A stretch of DNA of 64,000 nt from Argopecten irradians. Lineage: Eukaryota; Mollusca; Bivalvia; Pectinida; Pectinidae. Under the pieces are notes generated by a model. It did no database searches and was not told where the DNA came from. It saw nothing but the letters and a program-made list of their open reading frames with translations. Below, piece by piece: positions 11,600 to 21,849 of this stretch. Positions within the stretch are counted from its first letter, which is position 1. Each line of letters starts with the position of its first letter. The stretch spans positions 32,358,980 through 32,422,979 of the forward strand of contig NC_091144.1 in assembly GCF_041381155.1 (NCBI RefSeq). Direction: 5' to 3'. Position numbers and translations under genes: made by a program.

Positions 11600-11942
11600 C
11601 TGATGCAAATTCGGCAGTGAATTGTTATCGATTCACTTCCTTCCGGCACTAAGCCGTTCGTAGCTCAGTGTGTGGCGACGTTGTCGGATAGCAGCCAGGC
11701 AACATGGACAAGTGTTGACGTGTTAAGACGTTTAGGGGAGAACCCTAATACGAAGATCGAATGGTTGTGGCGTCATCTGTTGTTAGCTAGAGATATCGTG
11801 GATATTTTAAATTGTAGGACAAAACGTCTATAGCAGCTCCCACTTACAACATGTTACCATTTTTAACAAGGCTTCTTTACTCTTCCGGGTGACGAAAATG
11901 GGGACACAGTTCTTTATAACAAAACTCTACAGGTACGATTTC
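11600..11942 (+). pseudogene. Decayed third PAN exon
   Basis: Collinear with the PAN exon at 10140-10388. Recognisable pieces are 'agcaacatggacaagt', 'aacatgttaccattttt', 'aacaaggctt' and 'ggggacaca', and it ends in 'ctacag/gtacg', the same donor position. Numerous 1-10 nt insertions break every frame, and the cysteine pattern is lost. It sits in the intron between the intact PAN exon and the sushi exon. The spread of many short insertions could reflect genuine decay or a badly polished assembly stretch. Confidence 0.6.
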
Positions 11943-12079
11943 CGTTTATACTTTCTCGTTTGATGGTCCTTTACTAGATAATCGACCTGGTAAGCGAGTT
12001 GTGAATACACATAATTTTTGTGAATTGCTATTTTCCCAATGAACTCCAAACTATTTGTTTTACTACTAGATAGTAAGAT

Positions 12080-12210
12080 ACCTTAAAAAAATAAATCGCA
12101 GGTGTAAGAAAGTTGCTGAACGGTATAATGTAATAATATGTGTAAAATTTAATGTGTACACAGATACCTTCGCAAGACATCGCGAAGGTGAAAGTGTACA
12201 CATTCAACGT
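12080..12210. repeat. Repeat block shared with 1-131 and 10525-10620
   Basis: Contains 'taagaaagttgc', 'ataatgtaat' and 'tgtgtacacagatacc', followed by 'gaaggtgaaagtgtacac'. In both orientations it lies 3' of a PAN exon, so it is intron sequence carried along by the gene duplications. Confidence 0.75.
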
Positions 12211-12322
12211 ACTAGTTTATAGAACGTCACACAATATATAATCACTGGCTGTAGACAAATATCTTTAGATAAATTATGTTTTATATGTTAAATGAACATT
12301 ATTGTAATTTGTTTTGTAACAG

Positions 12323-12496
12323 AATGTGCTACACCTAGACACATATCGAACGCCACATTACAAGAGTATACTGGCTGTAACGCAGAGTACCAATGTGACT
12401 TCGGTTACAAGACCTCCCCGCCTGATGCATCCAACGTGATCGCGTGTCAAGTAGACGTGACTTGGGCACCATGCAACTACGCATGCGTCCTCATAC
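12323..12496 (+). CDS. Sushi/CCP-like domain exon
   Basis: A 174-nt exon between acceptor 'tttgtaacag' and donor 'ATAC/gtaagc', phase 1 at both ends like the PAN exon. The peptide has the sushi order: first Cys in ECATP, a second Cys after the TG turn, AEYQCDFGY, a late ACQ, a conserved Trp (VTWAPC) and a final Cys. Sushi modules mediate protein-protein binding outside the cell and often accompany PAN modules in molluscan secreted proteins. With the PAN exon at 10140 it makes a PAN-sushi ectodomain. The domain is somewhat short and has an extra cysteine near the end (NYAC). Confidence 0.65.
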
Positions 12497-12587
12497 GTAA
12501 GCAAAATCAAAATTGCTTGATGATGAGAAATGTGAATATGCCATTATTGTAAGCAATATTTTTTTCCAATAGAAAAAATCTCTACAG

Positions 12588-12709
12588 ACGCCAAATTGCC
12601 CATAGTGGTACCGACTGCGGACCATATGGGCACAAGTCATGTCACAACCATCGAAATTCGAACATATAATGTACTTTTAAATACTTCCCCAGAATCAATC
12701 AGTTATTAG
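12588..12709 (+). CDS. Candidate terminal exon of the PAN-sushi gene
   Basis: After a 91-nt intron, acceptor 'tctctacag' is followed by an open frame that joins the sushi exon in phase and ends at TAG (12707-12709) after about 40 residues. The peptide is hydrophilic, with Thr/Ser and no domain. The intron is short and both splice sites are canonical. The next 200 nt show no strong poly(A) signal. It could also be a chance open frame, as 40 codons is little evidence. Confidence 0.45.
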
Positions 12710-13944
12710 AAACCCCATTTATTTTGTATTCTTTTAATTTCTGAGAATGAGGCACACTATTTTATTTCATAGCGCTTCTGTAGTAAGTTAGTTTATGGCT
12801 GCAGAGATTCATTCAGAAATTAGACATTCTATGAAGAAATGAGGGATCGGTGTGTAACATCTGTGCCGCTTTATCATACTATGAAGAAATAGGGATCTGG
12901 TGTGTAATTTCTCATACCTACAGGTATAATGGAAAAAATACTGGCAGGTCTATTGCAATACACTCATGTCACCCGAGGCTGTATTACATGGCTACCCAAG
13001 CAATACAGTCTCGTGACGTCATCGGTAAAATTTCAACATTAATCCTCATAAACAAGGCAGCTTTTACTACAAAGGACTTGTGTTGAAAATATCACATATT
13101 TTTATGTATGGAGAATTGACTTGCAGTCGCGGTTTTCTTATTTCGAAATGCAGCATATCACAGTTGTAAAATTGCATTAAAACCTCGAAATATGAAAGAA
13201 AAATACTCTTTCATATATGGACATGGTGGCAAGCCTCGGGTTTAGAATACCCCTATCCTTCATATCCACATATTGAAGAGTTTTATAGTATATATTATAT
13301 AAAACATATACTTCTACAGTCCCGTAAGGTGTATACGGTAGTGCTGAAATGGTTGTTGATGTAGCGGTCGACTTATTGTAGCTATTCGTTTTTTATGGTT
13401 AACTAACGACATTTTTATTACGCTCCACCGGAGAACTGGAGCGGAAAGAAGAAGGTCAAATTCTGGAGCTTCGTTAGGCATCTCGTGATATAGGGGTCGG
13501 AACAACTGAATCACATATACTGGGTGAGGTCATGTTTTTCTTTTAAATATCTGTGCATATATAACAATAATTAGTAAACAATAAACTATATTTATGTAAT
13601 TTGAAAGTGAACAGAACGCTGAGTAAAAACTGCCTTTTTACAAAAGATGTAGCAAATATAGCCTTCGATCGTTGTATGCAATGCACACCCAGTGAAGTGT
13701 ACGTCTTGTGTTGTGTGAGGAATTGTGTTTGTTGGTGCCTATTTCTTTGATCTTTGAATATACTCTGGTCATAGGGAGCCTAGAGATATAGATTTACTCT
13801 AAGTGTATTTAAAGTCATATAGACATAATGACCTGTGATTAAGGCACTATCAGATAACCACTGTTTTGATGTTCCATTCGCACACTGTGGGTTACCTCCC
13901 TTTGACGAGGTTATACTTTATAGGTTATACTTATACTTATAGAG
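12710..13944. other. Non-coding stretch with small hairpins
   Basis: No gene is recognised. There are short local repeats: 'actatgaagaaat' twice near 12830 and 12880, and an inverted 'tttcgaaat...aaatatgaaa' near 13140-13200. The open frames at 12850-13086 and 13314-13514 show no domain and no supported splice sites. Confidence 0.5.
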
Positions 13945-13949
13945 AATTA

Positions 13950-15635
13950 CAGTAGGAGATTTCAGAAAAGATGGCGATGACGTCACACAAAGGTACATCC
14001 GGGCGCTCAAAGGTACAACTCCGTATATCCACACATAAACATAGAGGGAAAACAGCCGCTTGCGATGATTGTTTACATTTTATTGTAATAAATAGTACGA
14101 CAATCCGAGAACTATTGCGTTAATTTAATTATAAAAAGGGTAAATAAATATATTTAACAATAATATTTAGATATAAACATCTGGTATATTTATATATTTT
14201 ACTCCGTTTATACTCCATTTTCTACCGCCACGAGAAAAAAAACACGGTCGCCATTAGACCTACGTATAAACATTGACAGAAGTTACAAAATTGACAACTG
14301 CAAATTAAATTCCAAGTTTCCCCAAAAAATATACTGATATTTTAATAAGCAATTACTGTTTTCTAAGTCTTACTTGGTAAAACACCTTACGATGTGTGAT
14401 TACAAGGACGTATATTAGTAATGTAAAGAGACAGACACGAATCCTTCTCACTTATAAATCCTTGGTGATTATGACCAAATTAAATTTTGCCTTCGTAGAA
14501 ACCCCAAGCGCACTGCAGCCATTACATACAGTACTGCCGAGATCCCGAAATTCGTCATTTTTTATAGTCACAAAATTATGTATTCTGGCAAGGACGTATA
14601 TGAGACTCACTTATAAATCCTTGATTCTGGTGAACTTTTTCGTCAGAAATTTTGGAATTTAGTTTTATAACATTCAAATGAGTCATTGTATAGTTACTTT
14701 TTATCATATTTTTAAACAAAACTTCGAGTATTTTAGGATTCTCGAAGCCGTGCGCAATGTGTCCTGGTCGGCATTTATAGTAATTACGATCTACATTGTA
14801 GCTATATTCATAAATCTAAATGTAGTCTATCTAACATGTATTCAAATTATTTAAAAGTAATATCACCTCAATTTGGGACTTCACATAACGGCACATGGAA
14901 TAAAAGTGATTAAAAATTAAAAAATAAATAAACTCATGAAATTGAACGATTTCACTATTTTTATTTTTCGAGATATCGGCAGCCATACTGATCTTCATTT
15001 ATGTGTAACGGTGGTTTATACCATTCATTTAAAATAATATATACGTGGGAAATAACGAAATATATATCTTTTAAAAGTACTTATTGAGATATGTGTTGGT
15101 AATTACATATAAATATTATTAATTTCCCAACTATCGGCTGTTACCCGAGGTGATCTACCAGCGAAGCCATGCACGAGCGGCCGTGGTCTGGCCAGGTGGT
15201 TCACATTTCGTTATATTTATATTAATAGTGTTATGAACAGATTTTTCGTGTATAACAAAAATATGATACATTGAAATCATTTATCTATTCATAACTTTTT
15301 CACAACATGGATTTCTACGTGTGAACAAAAAGCGGGTACGTGTGACGGCCCGGCACCGCTTCGCAAGCTGGCTTCAACACTAAATCTAAACAAATATATT
15401 TAGCAATAAACAATTGTAAATATAAATGTCTGTAACCTCTGAAACAATAAGAAACTATTTTGAAATCAAAATTTGCAAGTATGAAAGTGTATACTTTTGT
15501 CAAAGTATCGATTGTGTAGCAGGGATGTACGTATCTGTTATTGTTTTTGTTAGTCGCCATACCGTGTTTGTACCTTTGAGGACCCGGATGTAAACTTTCT
15601 GTGACGTCACGCCATCTTTTCTGAAATCTCCTGTT
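13950..15635. mobile_element. 1.7 kb non-autonomous DNA element
   Basis: Terminal inverted repeats: the left end 'aggagatttcagaaaagatg' reappears complemented at the right end. Both ends are followed inward by 'gatggcg', 'tgacgtcac' and 'acatccggg' with 'tcaaaggtacaa'. The interior has no transposase; the frame at 14396-14662 has no recognised domain and contains a repeated 'aaggacgtatat' and 'cacttataaatcctt'. A target duplication is not clear. Confidence 0.7.
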
Positions 15636-15798
15636 GAGAACACACTATATACTTGCTGGGTTAAATTTCAACTGGCAAAAAAACTGATATAATTAATTTA
15701 TGAATTTAATTGTTTGTTTAATGTAACTATCATCAGATTATCGTCAGCAGAAATAAGTACATGACTAGTAGTAGTACGAAAGGGCTACATTATTTGCA

Positions 15799-16515
15799 TT
15801 AAAGGGAAAATTCAGCCTAAGAGTACTGTACATTAAAATTTGTGTAAATATCGGAAACAAACCAACTGTAATGAAAGTGAGATAAAAGTTTTCATGTATC
15901 GCGTTGTACGTCATTTGTCCCTTTGTTTGTTCACTATTTGATCGTAAAAGGCAACTAAATTTAGGACCTTATCTTTTCTCTTCTTCCTAACTGACTTTGT
16001 TCTTCCTAACGTCTCCCTTGACATCGCCTCACTTTTGACCTTTTGTTGAGCGTTCGCCCCTGTGACGTAGGCTCTGGGTTCTTTCCCCTGGCGGAGACAC
16101 ATCCAAGTGTATAAAAGTGGTAGTTTCTGCTCCCGCTTAGTGATCAGCATACAGGAAATAGGACGACTGGTTCGCCCGTTGTCAGTATAATGTGACCGGG
16201 TGGGGTGTGTTGCTTGGTGTCTTCGGCGGCATGCTTCAGTGATATAGCACTATAAAAAGGGCAACAGTTCCACTACAGCTGTAAGAGCGTTTTGAATTAT
16301 AGTTCTAGACAAAAAATTCTGTACAACACAGGCAAGGGTCAGGGTTCGGCATACAAGGCTATGTATAATGGCGATTGAATATTTCACATACATTTGACTA
16401 CAGTGTGTTTTTCTGACATATCACAGTAAAACCAACGAAACTAATTTCCATTAGAACTGGTTTGTTTTCGAAATATGTGTAAGTTTTAATCTCATAGACT
16501 GAATTGTCCCTTTAA
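15799..16515. mobile_element. TTAA-flanked MITE upstream of the first TPMT gene
   Basis: It begins 'ttaaagggaaaattcagcct' and ends 'agactgaattgtcccttta', with inner repeats also inverted ('aaatatcggaaacaaacca' against 'ggtttgttttcgaaatat'). Same family as 53622-54192, but longer, so it probably holds an extra insertion of about 150 bp. TTAA at the ends is compatible with piggyBac-like or Kolobok-like mobilisation; no transposase is present. It ends less than 100 bp before the methyltransferase start and may supply promoter sequence. Confidence 0.75.
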
Positions 16516-16609
16516 TGGGAAGTTACAATAATAAAAACAATAAAAAAATGTTCATTATTTATTAGTTCCATGTATTTGTATTTGTCAGAGTATACTGAAA
16601 GTACCGGAA

Positions 16610-17308
16610 ATGGATTCCGAGGAATTGAAAGGTTGGCTGGATATGTGGGAAGGAAACTACTTACCATGGCAACTGAGCTTCGTACACCAAGCCATAGAGC
16701 AGCAAGCGGAGATACTGATGACGTCACCGGAAGCGAACAGCAAAATCTTCGTACCACTCTGCGGGAAGACTCTCGATATAAAATTTCTAGCAGACCTCGG
16801 GAACGACGTTGTCGGAGTGGAAGCATCAGAAATAGCAGTGAAGGATTTTTTCACGGAACATAACATTGAATACACCACCGAGGATGTCCCCTCTGTGAAA
16901 GGAAAACTTTTTCAATCAAATGATCACAAAATCAAAATTTACTGTTGTGATTTGTTTTTATTCTCCGCCGATATTGAATCCGGGTTTAGTGGAATATGGG
17001 ATCGAGGCGCATATGACGCCATGTTGCCAGAAGATCGGGAACGATATACCAGGGTCATTAAAACGCTTGTTCATCCTGGGATTGGTTACCTCCTTGAAAT
17101 GCCAGATCGAGATTTAGACAAAGGACCGCCATTTTGTGTTCCTGTCGATGTCGTCGAGAAAGATTTCGGGCCAGGATGTAGTGTGGTTAAACTGTTAGAA
17201 GTGACGAAAAATCCGCCAGACTTCAAAACCGTATCGGATTTGAAAGGAGTCAATGTGTTTAGACTCAGTTTTCAACAACGTCAAAGTCTTAATCAAACAA
17301 AAGTCTGA
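16610..17308 (+). CDS. TPMT-like: Thiopurine S-methyltransferase-like protein, copy 1
   Basis: A 232-residue single-exon reading frame in the TPMT family of SAM-dependent methyltransferases, which methylate thiol or selenol groups of small molecules in the cytosol. Seen in the protein: N-terminal W9 and W13 with PW at 19-20; the SAM loop FVPLCGK at 47-53 followed by D56 and the acidic E71 in VVGVEASE; FFTE at 80-83; CCDLF at 112-116; and the family motif IWDRGAYDAM at 129-138. A GPPFCVP segment near the C-terminal third matches the usual substrate-loop region. Length is close to the animal family (about 230-245). The ATG is chosen because MDSE matches copy 2 and lies 21 nt after a possible splice acceptor ('tatttgtcag'). 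The C-terminal tail (QQRQSLNQTKV) extends past the ends of the other copies. Confidence 0.92.
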   Translation: MDSEELKGWLDMWEGNYLPWQLSFVHQAIEQQAEILMTSPEANSKIFVPLCGKTLDIKFLADLGNDVVGVEASEIAVKDFFTEHNIEYTTEDVPSVKGKLFQSNDHKIKIYCCDLFLFSADIESGFSGIWDRGAYDAMLPEDRERYTRVIKTLVHPGIGYLLEMPDRDLDKGPPFCVPVDVVEKDFGPGCSVVKLLEVTKNPPDFKTVSDLKGVNVFRLSFQQRQSLNQTKV

Positions 17309-17364
17309 ACTGTGTTAAAGTCTTCCAAGCTATCACCCTTTTCAGCGCCATTTTCTGACATTTT

Positions 17365-17500
17365 TCTTAAATGAATCAGTTTAGACTGAATTGCCCGCCG
17401 TAGATTTCAACAATCCGCTAGGCTTCGCTTATTATGTATGAGAGCAACCTAGCGGAGAAAATTGGCACTGAGGCAAGTAATTCAGTCTAGAATCAATTTC
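17365..17500. mobile_element. Short inverted-repeat element 3' of TPMT copy 1
   Basis: 'tttagactgaattgcc' on the left and 'agtaattcagtctaga' on the right form a terminal inverted repeat around about 100 bp, which itself pairs partly ('ccgctaggctt' with 'aacctagcgg'). The ends resemble the AATTCAGTCT family of 15799-16515, so it is probably a shortened member. Confidence 0.5.
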
Positions 17501-17540
17501 GTACTTTTTAGTACGTCATTTCCTGTGTATCAATATACGA

Positions 17541-18514
17541 CAAAACATTTTAATGTTATCTTTAAAGAAAGTTAGTGATAATAATTACCGACGATATGAC
17601 ATTTTATTTTCATAACAGAACGTAAGAATTCCTGTAATTAGTGCAAAAGAATAATGCTAAGAATAGGGCGGCTATCGGCAATTTCTACATGCGCATACAT
17701 CATAATCATTCGAGTTCTCGCACAAAATTGCATGTAATTTTTGATGAATCCCATGAGCTTCCATACTCGGTCCCAGGTGTTATTCGCACTATCGCTTACT
17801 AACCCCTGGGGACATAGGCCGCATATACCGTACATTCATGACTAATTCATTACCCAAATTCTGGTCATTTGATTGGTTCTACTCAAATCAGGCCTATGCA
17901 ATCAAATTGCGTGTCTCAAAAAAAATCGTGTATAATTTGGTACACTTTCATCATATATTTCAAGGACGTAGATGATATAAGCAAAACATATACGTTCTTT
18001 ATACTTTGTAATAAATCTAATACTGTTCGCAACTTCTGCATATTCAATTTTAAATGTGTGATTACTTTCAATTTTGTTAATTGTATTCATTGTTTAAGTT
18101 TGTTTATTATACATGTTTGATATGATATATTTGTTTCTCAGCTCAAAATAGTACAAATTGTAACAAACCTTATGGCTAATCCATGTATAAAAAGAAAGAA
18201 ATTTGTTTGTCTTGTGTTCTTACTGGGTTAAAACCATTTAGAAATGAAATGATTTACGGATGGGGGAGGAACGAAGCAGTACGTAAATAGTTTTCCATTT
18301 GATACACAGGCTTTTGACTATTGAAATATGGAAGACCTCTATAGTTGTACCCAGTATTACACATATATCAACAGTGACAGTGTATGGCCGGTAACAATTA
18401 CAGATATATCTTATTATTTATTTGATTAAAATACATAAATTCCCATAGGTGAATTGATTATAATTATACAAAGTTATATTTATTATTCGAAGTATCAATT
18501 AATTTAATTATTTA
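17541..18514. other. Non-coding outer part of the left arm
   Basis: No gene is recognised. Open frames at 17638-17835 and 17869-18120 are mirrored at 63639-63902 and 63420-63671 only because the DNA is duplicated. They have no domain and low complexity. Confidence 0.5.
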
Positions 18515-18600
18515 ATGACTTGCGGGTTCGAATCCCATGTGGGGCAGTTGCCAGAACTGACCTACCGCCCCTAATTGTTTTGCCAATGTAACCTTTAACA
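18515..18600 (+). mobile_element. tRNA-derived SINE fragment
   Basis: 'gcgggttcgaatcccatg' is a polymerase III B-box with T-arm form, followed by 'ggggcagttgccagaact', a stretch I recognise as typical of tRNA-related SINEs in molluscs. The 5' part with the A-box is absent or too diverged. The mirrored copy is at 62935-63025. Confidence 0.6.
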
Positions 18601-18654
18601 GACATACTTTTTGGCCTTGTGAACGGTTATTTCAGCAATGCAAACTTCATTCTA

Positions 18655-19290
18655 GTCCTACAGTGTACATATACACATCCACGTTCAAACACTAATATAT
18701 TGACTCTGTTTCATATAAATATTCGCAGCTTCAGAAATAAAATAACTCACCTCCAAACTATTACAGATGAATTCCACGTAGTATGCATCAACGAATCTCA
18801 TTTAGACAACACTATTACAGATGACGATATATCAATCCCTGGTATTCTCGTGAAGCGGGTGTTGTCGTCTATGTGGTTGTATTTATTTCTGCCAAATGTC
18901 CGCTTGACGTAGAATTTCCATAAGTTGAAGCCGTATGGATTGAAAGTTTCTTTCATAATTCCTCATACCTCCTTTGCACAGTTTATACAGACCCAATGAT
19001 AGTATAAATCCTTTTTGGGAACAATTTGAAAACTCCATAGAATCTACACTTGATGAAAATCGGTATGTAATAACAGTTGGAAACTTGAACGTTGATTTAC
19101 TCTCAGAACCCGCCACAAACGTTCATATTCCCTTTTTAATGCCATTCACCAAACTACACGTGTCGCTTCGTTGCTACATGTAGATCTCGTGCTGGTCAGC
19201 GATGCGTGCAAAATAGAGCTTTCAGATATTATTGAGGTCACAGGGATCAGAGAATTAGTTACAGATTATATAATCATGGATCCACCAGAC
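18655..19290 (+). pseudogene. LINE apurinic-type endonuclease relic
   Basis: Two frames carry the order of a non-LTR retrotransposon endonuclease: 'FHINIRSFRNKI', then 'VVCINESHLD' (the catalytic TE-like motif reads NES) and 'ITDDDISIPG' in 18690-18850. Next comes 'WEQFENSIESTLDENRYVI' followed by 'VGNLNVDLLS' (GDLN-like motif, D replaced by N) in 19010-19110. Frameshifts separate them, and no reverse transcriptase follows. The catalytic substitutions and frame breaks show it is dead. Resembles CR1/L2/RTE-type elements; the clade is not resolved. Mirrored at 62250-62875 on the minus strand. Confidence 0.75.
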
Positions 19291-19539
19291 AAATGTACAA
19301 ATTTCCACGTTTTCGATGCGTCTCTGGTGTGTAGTTGACGCTAAAGATAAACTACGATATATATACAACTGTAGGAATTATAAATACTTACTGGGTGACA
19401 ATTAGAGATAGATGTAACCACAGGGACTTGTAACGTATGTTGTGAGAGTATACATGTGTATATAAAAGGACAAGGGTTCCGACCCCTGGAGAATCGAGGA
19501 TGGGGAACCAACGGATCGCGTTGAAGAGGTTCACCTGCC

Positions 19540-21487
19540 CAGGGGCGTAGGAAGCGGGGTGGCGGGGAGGCAATTGTCCCCCGTTCCCGGGACGGAACCA
19601 TATCTTTTTGCCCCCCCCCCCCCCACCCCCCCCGTTCAAGCAAGTAATATTCAAGCCTTTAATAATCATCAAAGTGCCAAGGCCACTCATAGATGCTGTG
19701 AATGAATGACTCAAACTAAGGAATAAAAAAAATGGTTTAATATATGTTAAATTTAGTTAACATGTTGTAGATCATTGTACTTATATAATGTACAATGTTG
19801 ACTTTTGGAGTTAAACAAAAGATAGTTATTATTTTATTATAATTAAAGTTGATTAAACCACCATAACTTAATACATATGTAGGTTAATGACTGAAATATA
19901 TTTTTATATATTAAAATTTCTTATTTCTGAAATAGGTAGATTTATTAAACCAATAAGTCTGGTAAAAATCTGAGTGCCACTTTCGTTTAATACATGTGAG
20001 TAATCTATATACACATATTATTTACTAAAATTATCAATTTCATCAATGTCTCTTTAAAAGAAAAGAAAATGAGTTAATTAATATTAATTTAATAACAACA
20101 GAAAATATTGCGATTTCCGGATTATATAGCGATTTCCTTGCAAGTGTATCACTTTGCTTTGCTGACTTTTGACTTATAAATCATGGCCAGACACTTCTGT
20201 CAAATAGAAAGTCATAATTTGGTTACCAATTACAACAATTCTTTATTGTTATGAAATATTGTTGCAAATATGTTGTGTACGTTTGTTTAAACATGGCTTG
20301 GACAAGTCGAACAGCAATAGCTATGCATTGCACTTTCACTACGGTAATACAGTATAGTAATGAAGTTTAAATGAGGCAACTCGAGCTTTCACATCTTCAA
20401 CAGATATAGTTCGGTTTACTACGTAGCAGTGTTACGGCCATACATGTTTTCAGAAAAAAAGGAAGATGGAATTATTGTTGACTAGAGATTGACACCTCAT
20501 GTATAATCCGTTAATGTATTTGTTTGATTTGATCTTAGTTAAATAATAAAAAGGTTGCTATAAATAATAAATCATGCAATGAAAGGCCAAAAAGCAATGA
20601 CGTTGAAGGAAGGCAACTCGAGATTTCACATCTATATATGGAAGAGAGCGTAGTAATTTCAACAGATATAGTTCGCAACGTCAATCAAATAAAAGACTTT
20701 TGCAAACGCATTTAAACATAATTTGTTGTATAAATCATTAAAACAATTATAATTAATCATCATTAATAACGTCAATATTGTACCATTCAACTTGATAGAT
20801 AAACTAATAAAATCTACTGCGGAGATTGTGTGTGATTTTCGGGAATACACAATCTCTGAACTAACATCAAAACGAAATAGTTCTAAGTAAACATCGGAAA
20901 ACATCACTGATTGCGTAATTGTACACATCGATTATCGTTGTGACAATTATTGTACATGTGTGTTTTATTATTTTATACCTTCAATTAGGGTGTGAAAGTA
21001 ACAACAGTATTCAATTTTCATCGCGGATTCTTATTGTTGTTTTGATGTGCTCAGGCTCGCTTAGCGAGCCTATGATTGTTGTTTCACAGCATCAAAAATT
21101 CAATACACACAAAATAGACTAAAAATGTCCGTAAAGGATTTATACAATTTCACAAAATGTCTCTCAAAAGATTAATTTGTTTATATGTCTTAGCAAAACA
21201 ATTAATTCATCTAATTTATCTAATTTATCAAAATACATCGTAAAACTCATCTCAGTCATTCTAAATCGTAATATTTTTTTTCCAGAGGGAGACCCGAGGA
21301 CCCCCGACATCCAAAATCGAGAGACTTCGGCGTTGTTGCGCTAATTTGTGTATTCATTAATTTCCAGTTAGATGTGTACAAGGATTATATGTTGATATAT
21401 GAAAAAAAAGTTTCTTGGAGGGGATGGTGTGTTACAAAATATTGAGGACCATTGCCCCCCATTACGTTTCATCTTCCTACGCCACTG
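19540..21487. mobile_element. hAT-like non-autonomous element (left arm)
   Basis: The left end 'caggggcgtaggaag' and the right end, complement of 'cagtggcgtaggaag', form the terminal inverted repeat; the direct repeat 'cctgcc' flanks both ends (19534-19539 and 21488-21493). A homopolymer C tract lies just inside (about 19609-19630), so the base count there is unreliable. No transposase is recognisable. hAT is suggested by the CAG...CTG ends, but the 6-bp direct repeat is shorter than the usual 8. Confidence 0.65.
19700..21130. repeat. Internal ~2.15 kb duplication, copy 1
   Basis: Diverged but collinear with 21850-23410. Shared blocks, in the same order: 'ttggagttaaacaaaa'; 'aataaatcatggccag' near 20180 against 22270; 'cagatatagttcg' near 20670 against 22850; 'tttcacagcatcaaaaa' near 21085 against 23300. 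Copy 1 falls inside the hAT-like element. Open frames here (20659-20928, 20919-21122) have no domain. Confidence 0.7.
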
Positions 21488-21654
21488 CCTGCCTCTACAA
21501 AAGTCAAACATGGATAAATATGTACCTACATGTATTTAATACCTATATATATATATAGAAAATCTCGCGGGAAGACTTTGGATGTGACGCAGACAGGGTG
21601 ACTTAATATACAGGGTGACGCATAGGCAGGTTTGACTGTATTCTTAAATTTTCG

Positions 21655-21845
21655 ACACGGATTTGTTTGTTTGTTTGTTTGATTAATTAACGTCCTGTTA
21701 ACAGCTATGGTCATGTAAGGACGGGTCCCCAGTATGTTGCGTGTATGTCGTGCGAGGTGCGTGTTTTGGGAGACTGAGGTATATTCATGTTGTGTCTCCT
21801 TGTATAGTGAAACTGTCCTTTTCAAAGGAATAAACAAATTGGGTT
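21655..21845. mobile_element. Dispersed mollusc-type repeat
   Basis: A '(tttg)n' tract is followed by 'attaacgtcctgttaacagc' and 'ggtcatgtaaggacggg', a module I associate with SINE-like repeats in bivalve genomes. A relative, also containing 'catgtaaggacg', is in 49560-49745. Mirrored at 58660-58850. Confidence 0.55.
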
Positions 21846-21849
21846 TTCA

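Noticed and set aside
15911..16150. Lysine-rich open frame on the minus strand
   Set aside because: It lies inside a MITE and has no domain or splice context.
16512..16863. Open frames overlapping the start of TPMT-like copy 1 on both strands
   Set aside because: Shadow frames of the methyltransferase coding sequence.
18525..18545. Complete tRNA gene at the 'gggttcgaatccc' motif
   Set aside because: No A-box, anticodon arm or matching acceptor stem upstream; it fits a SINE remnant.
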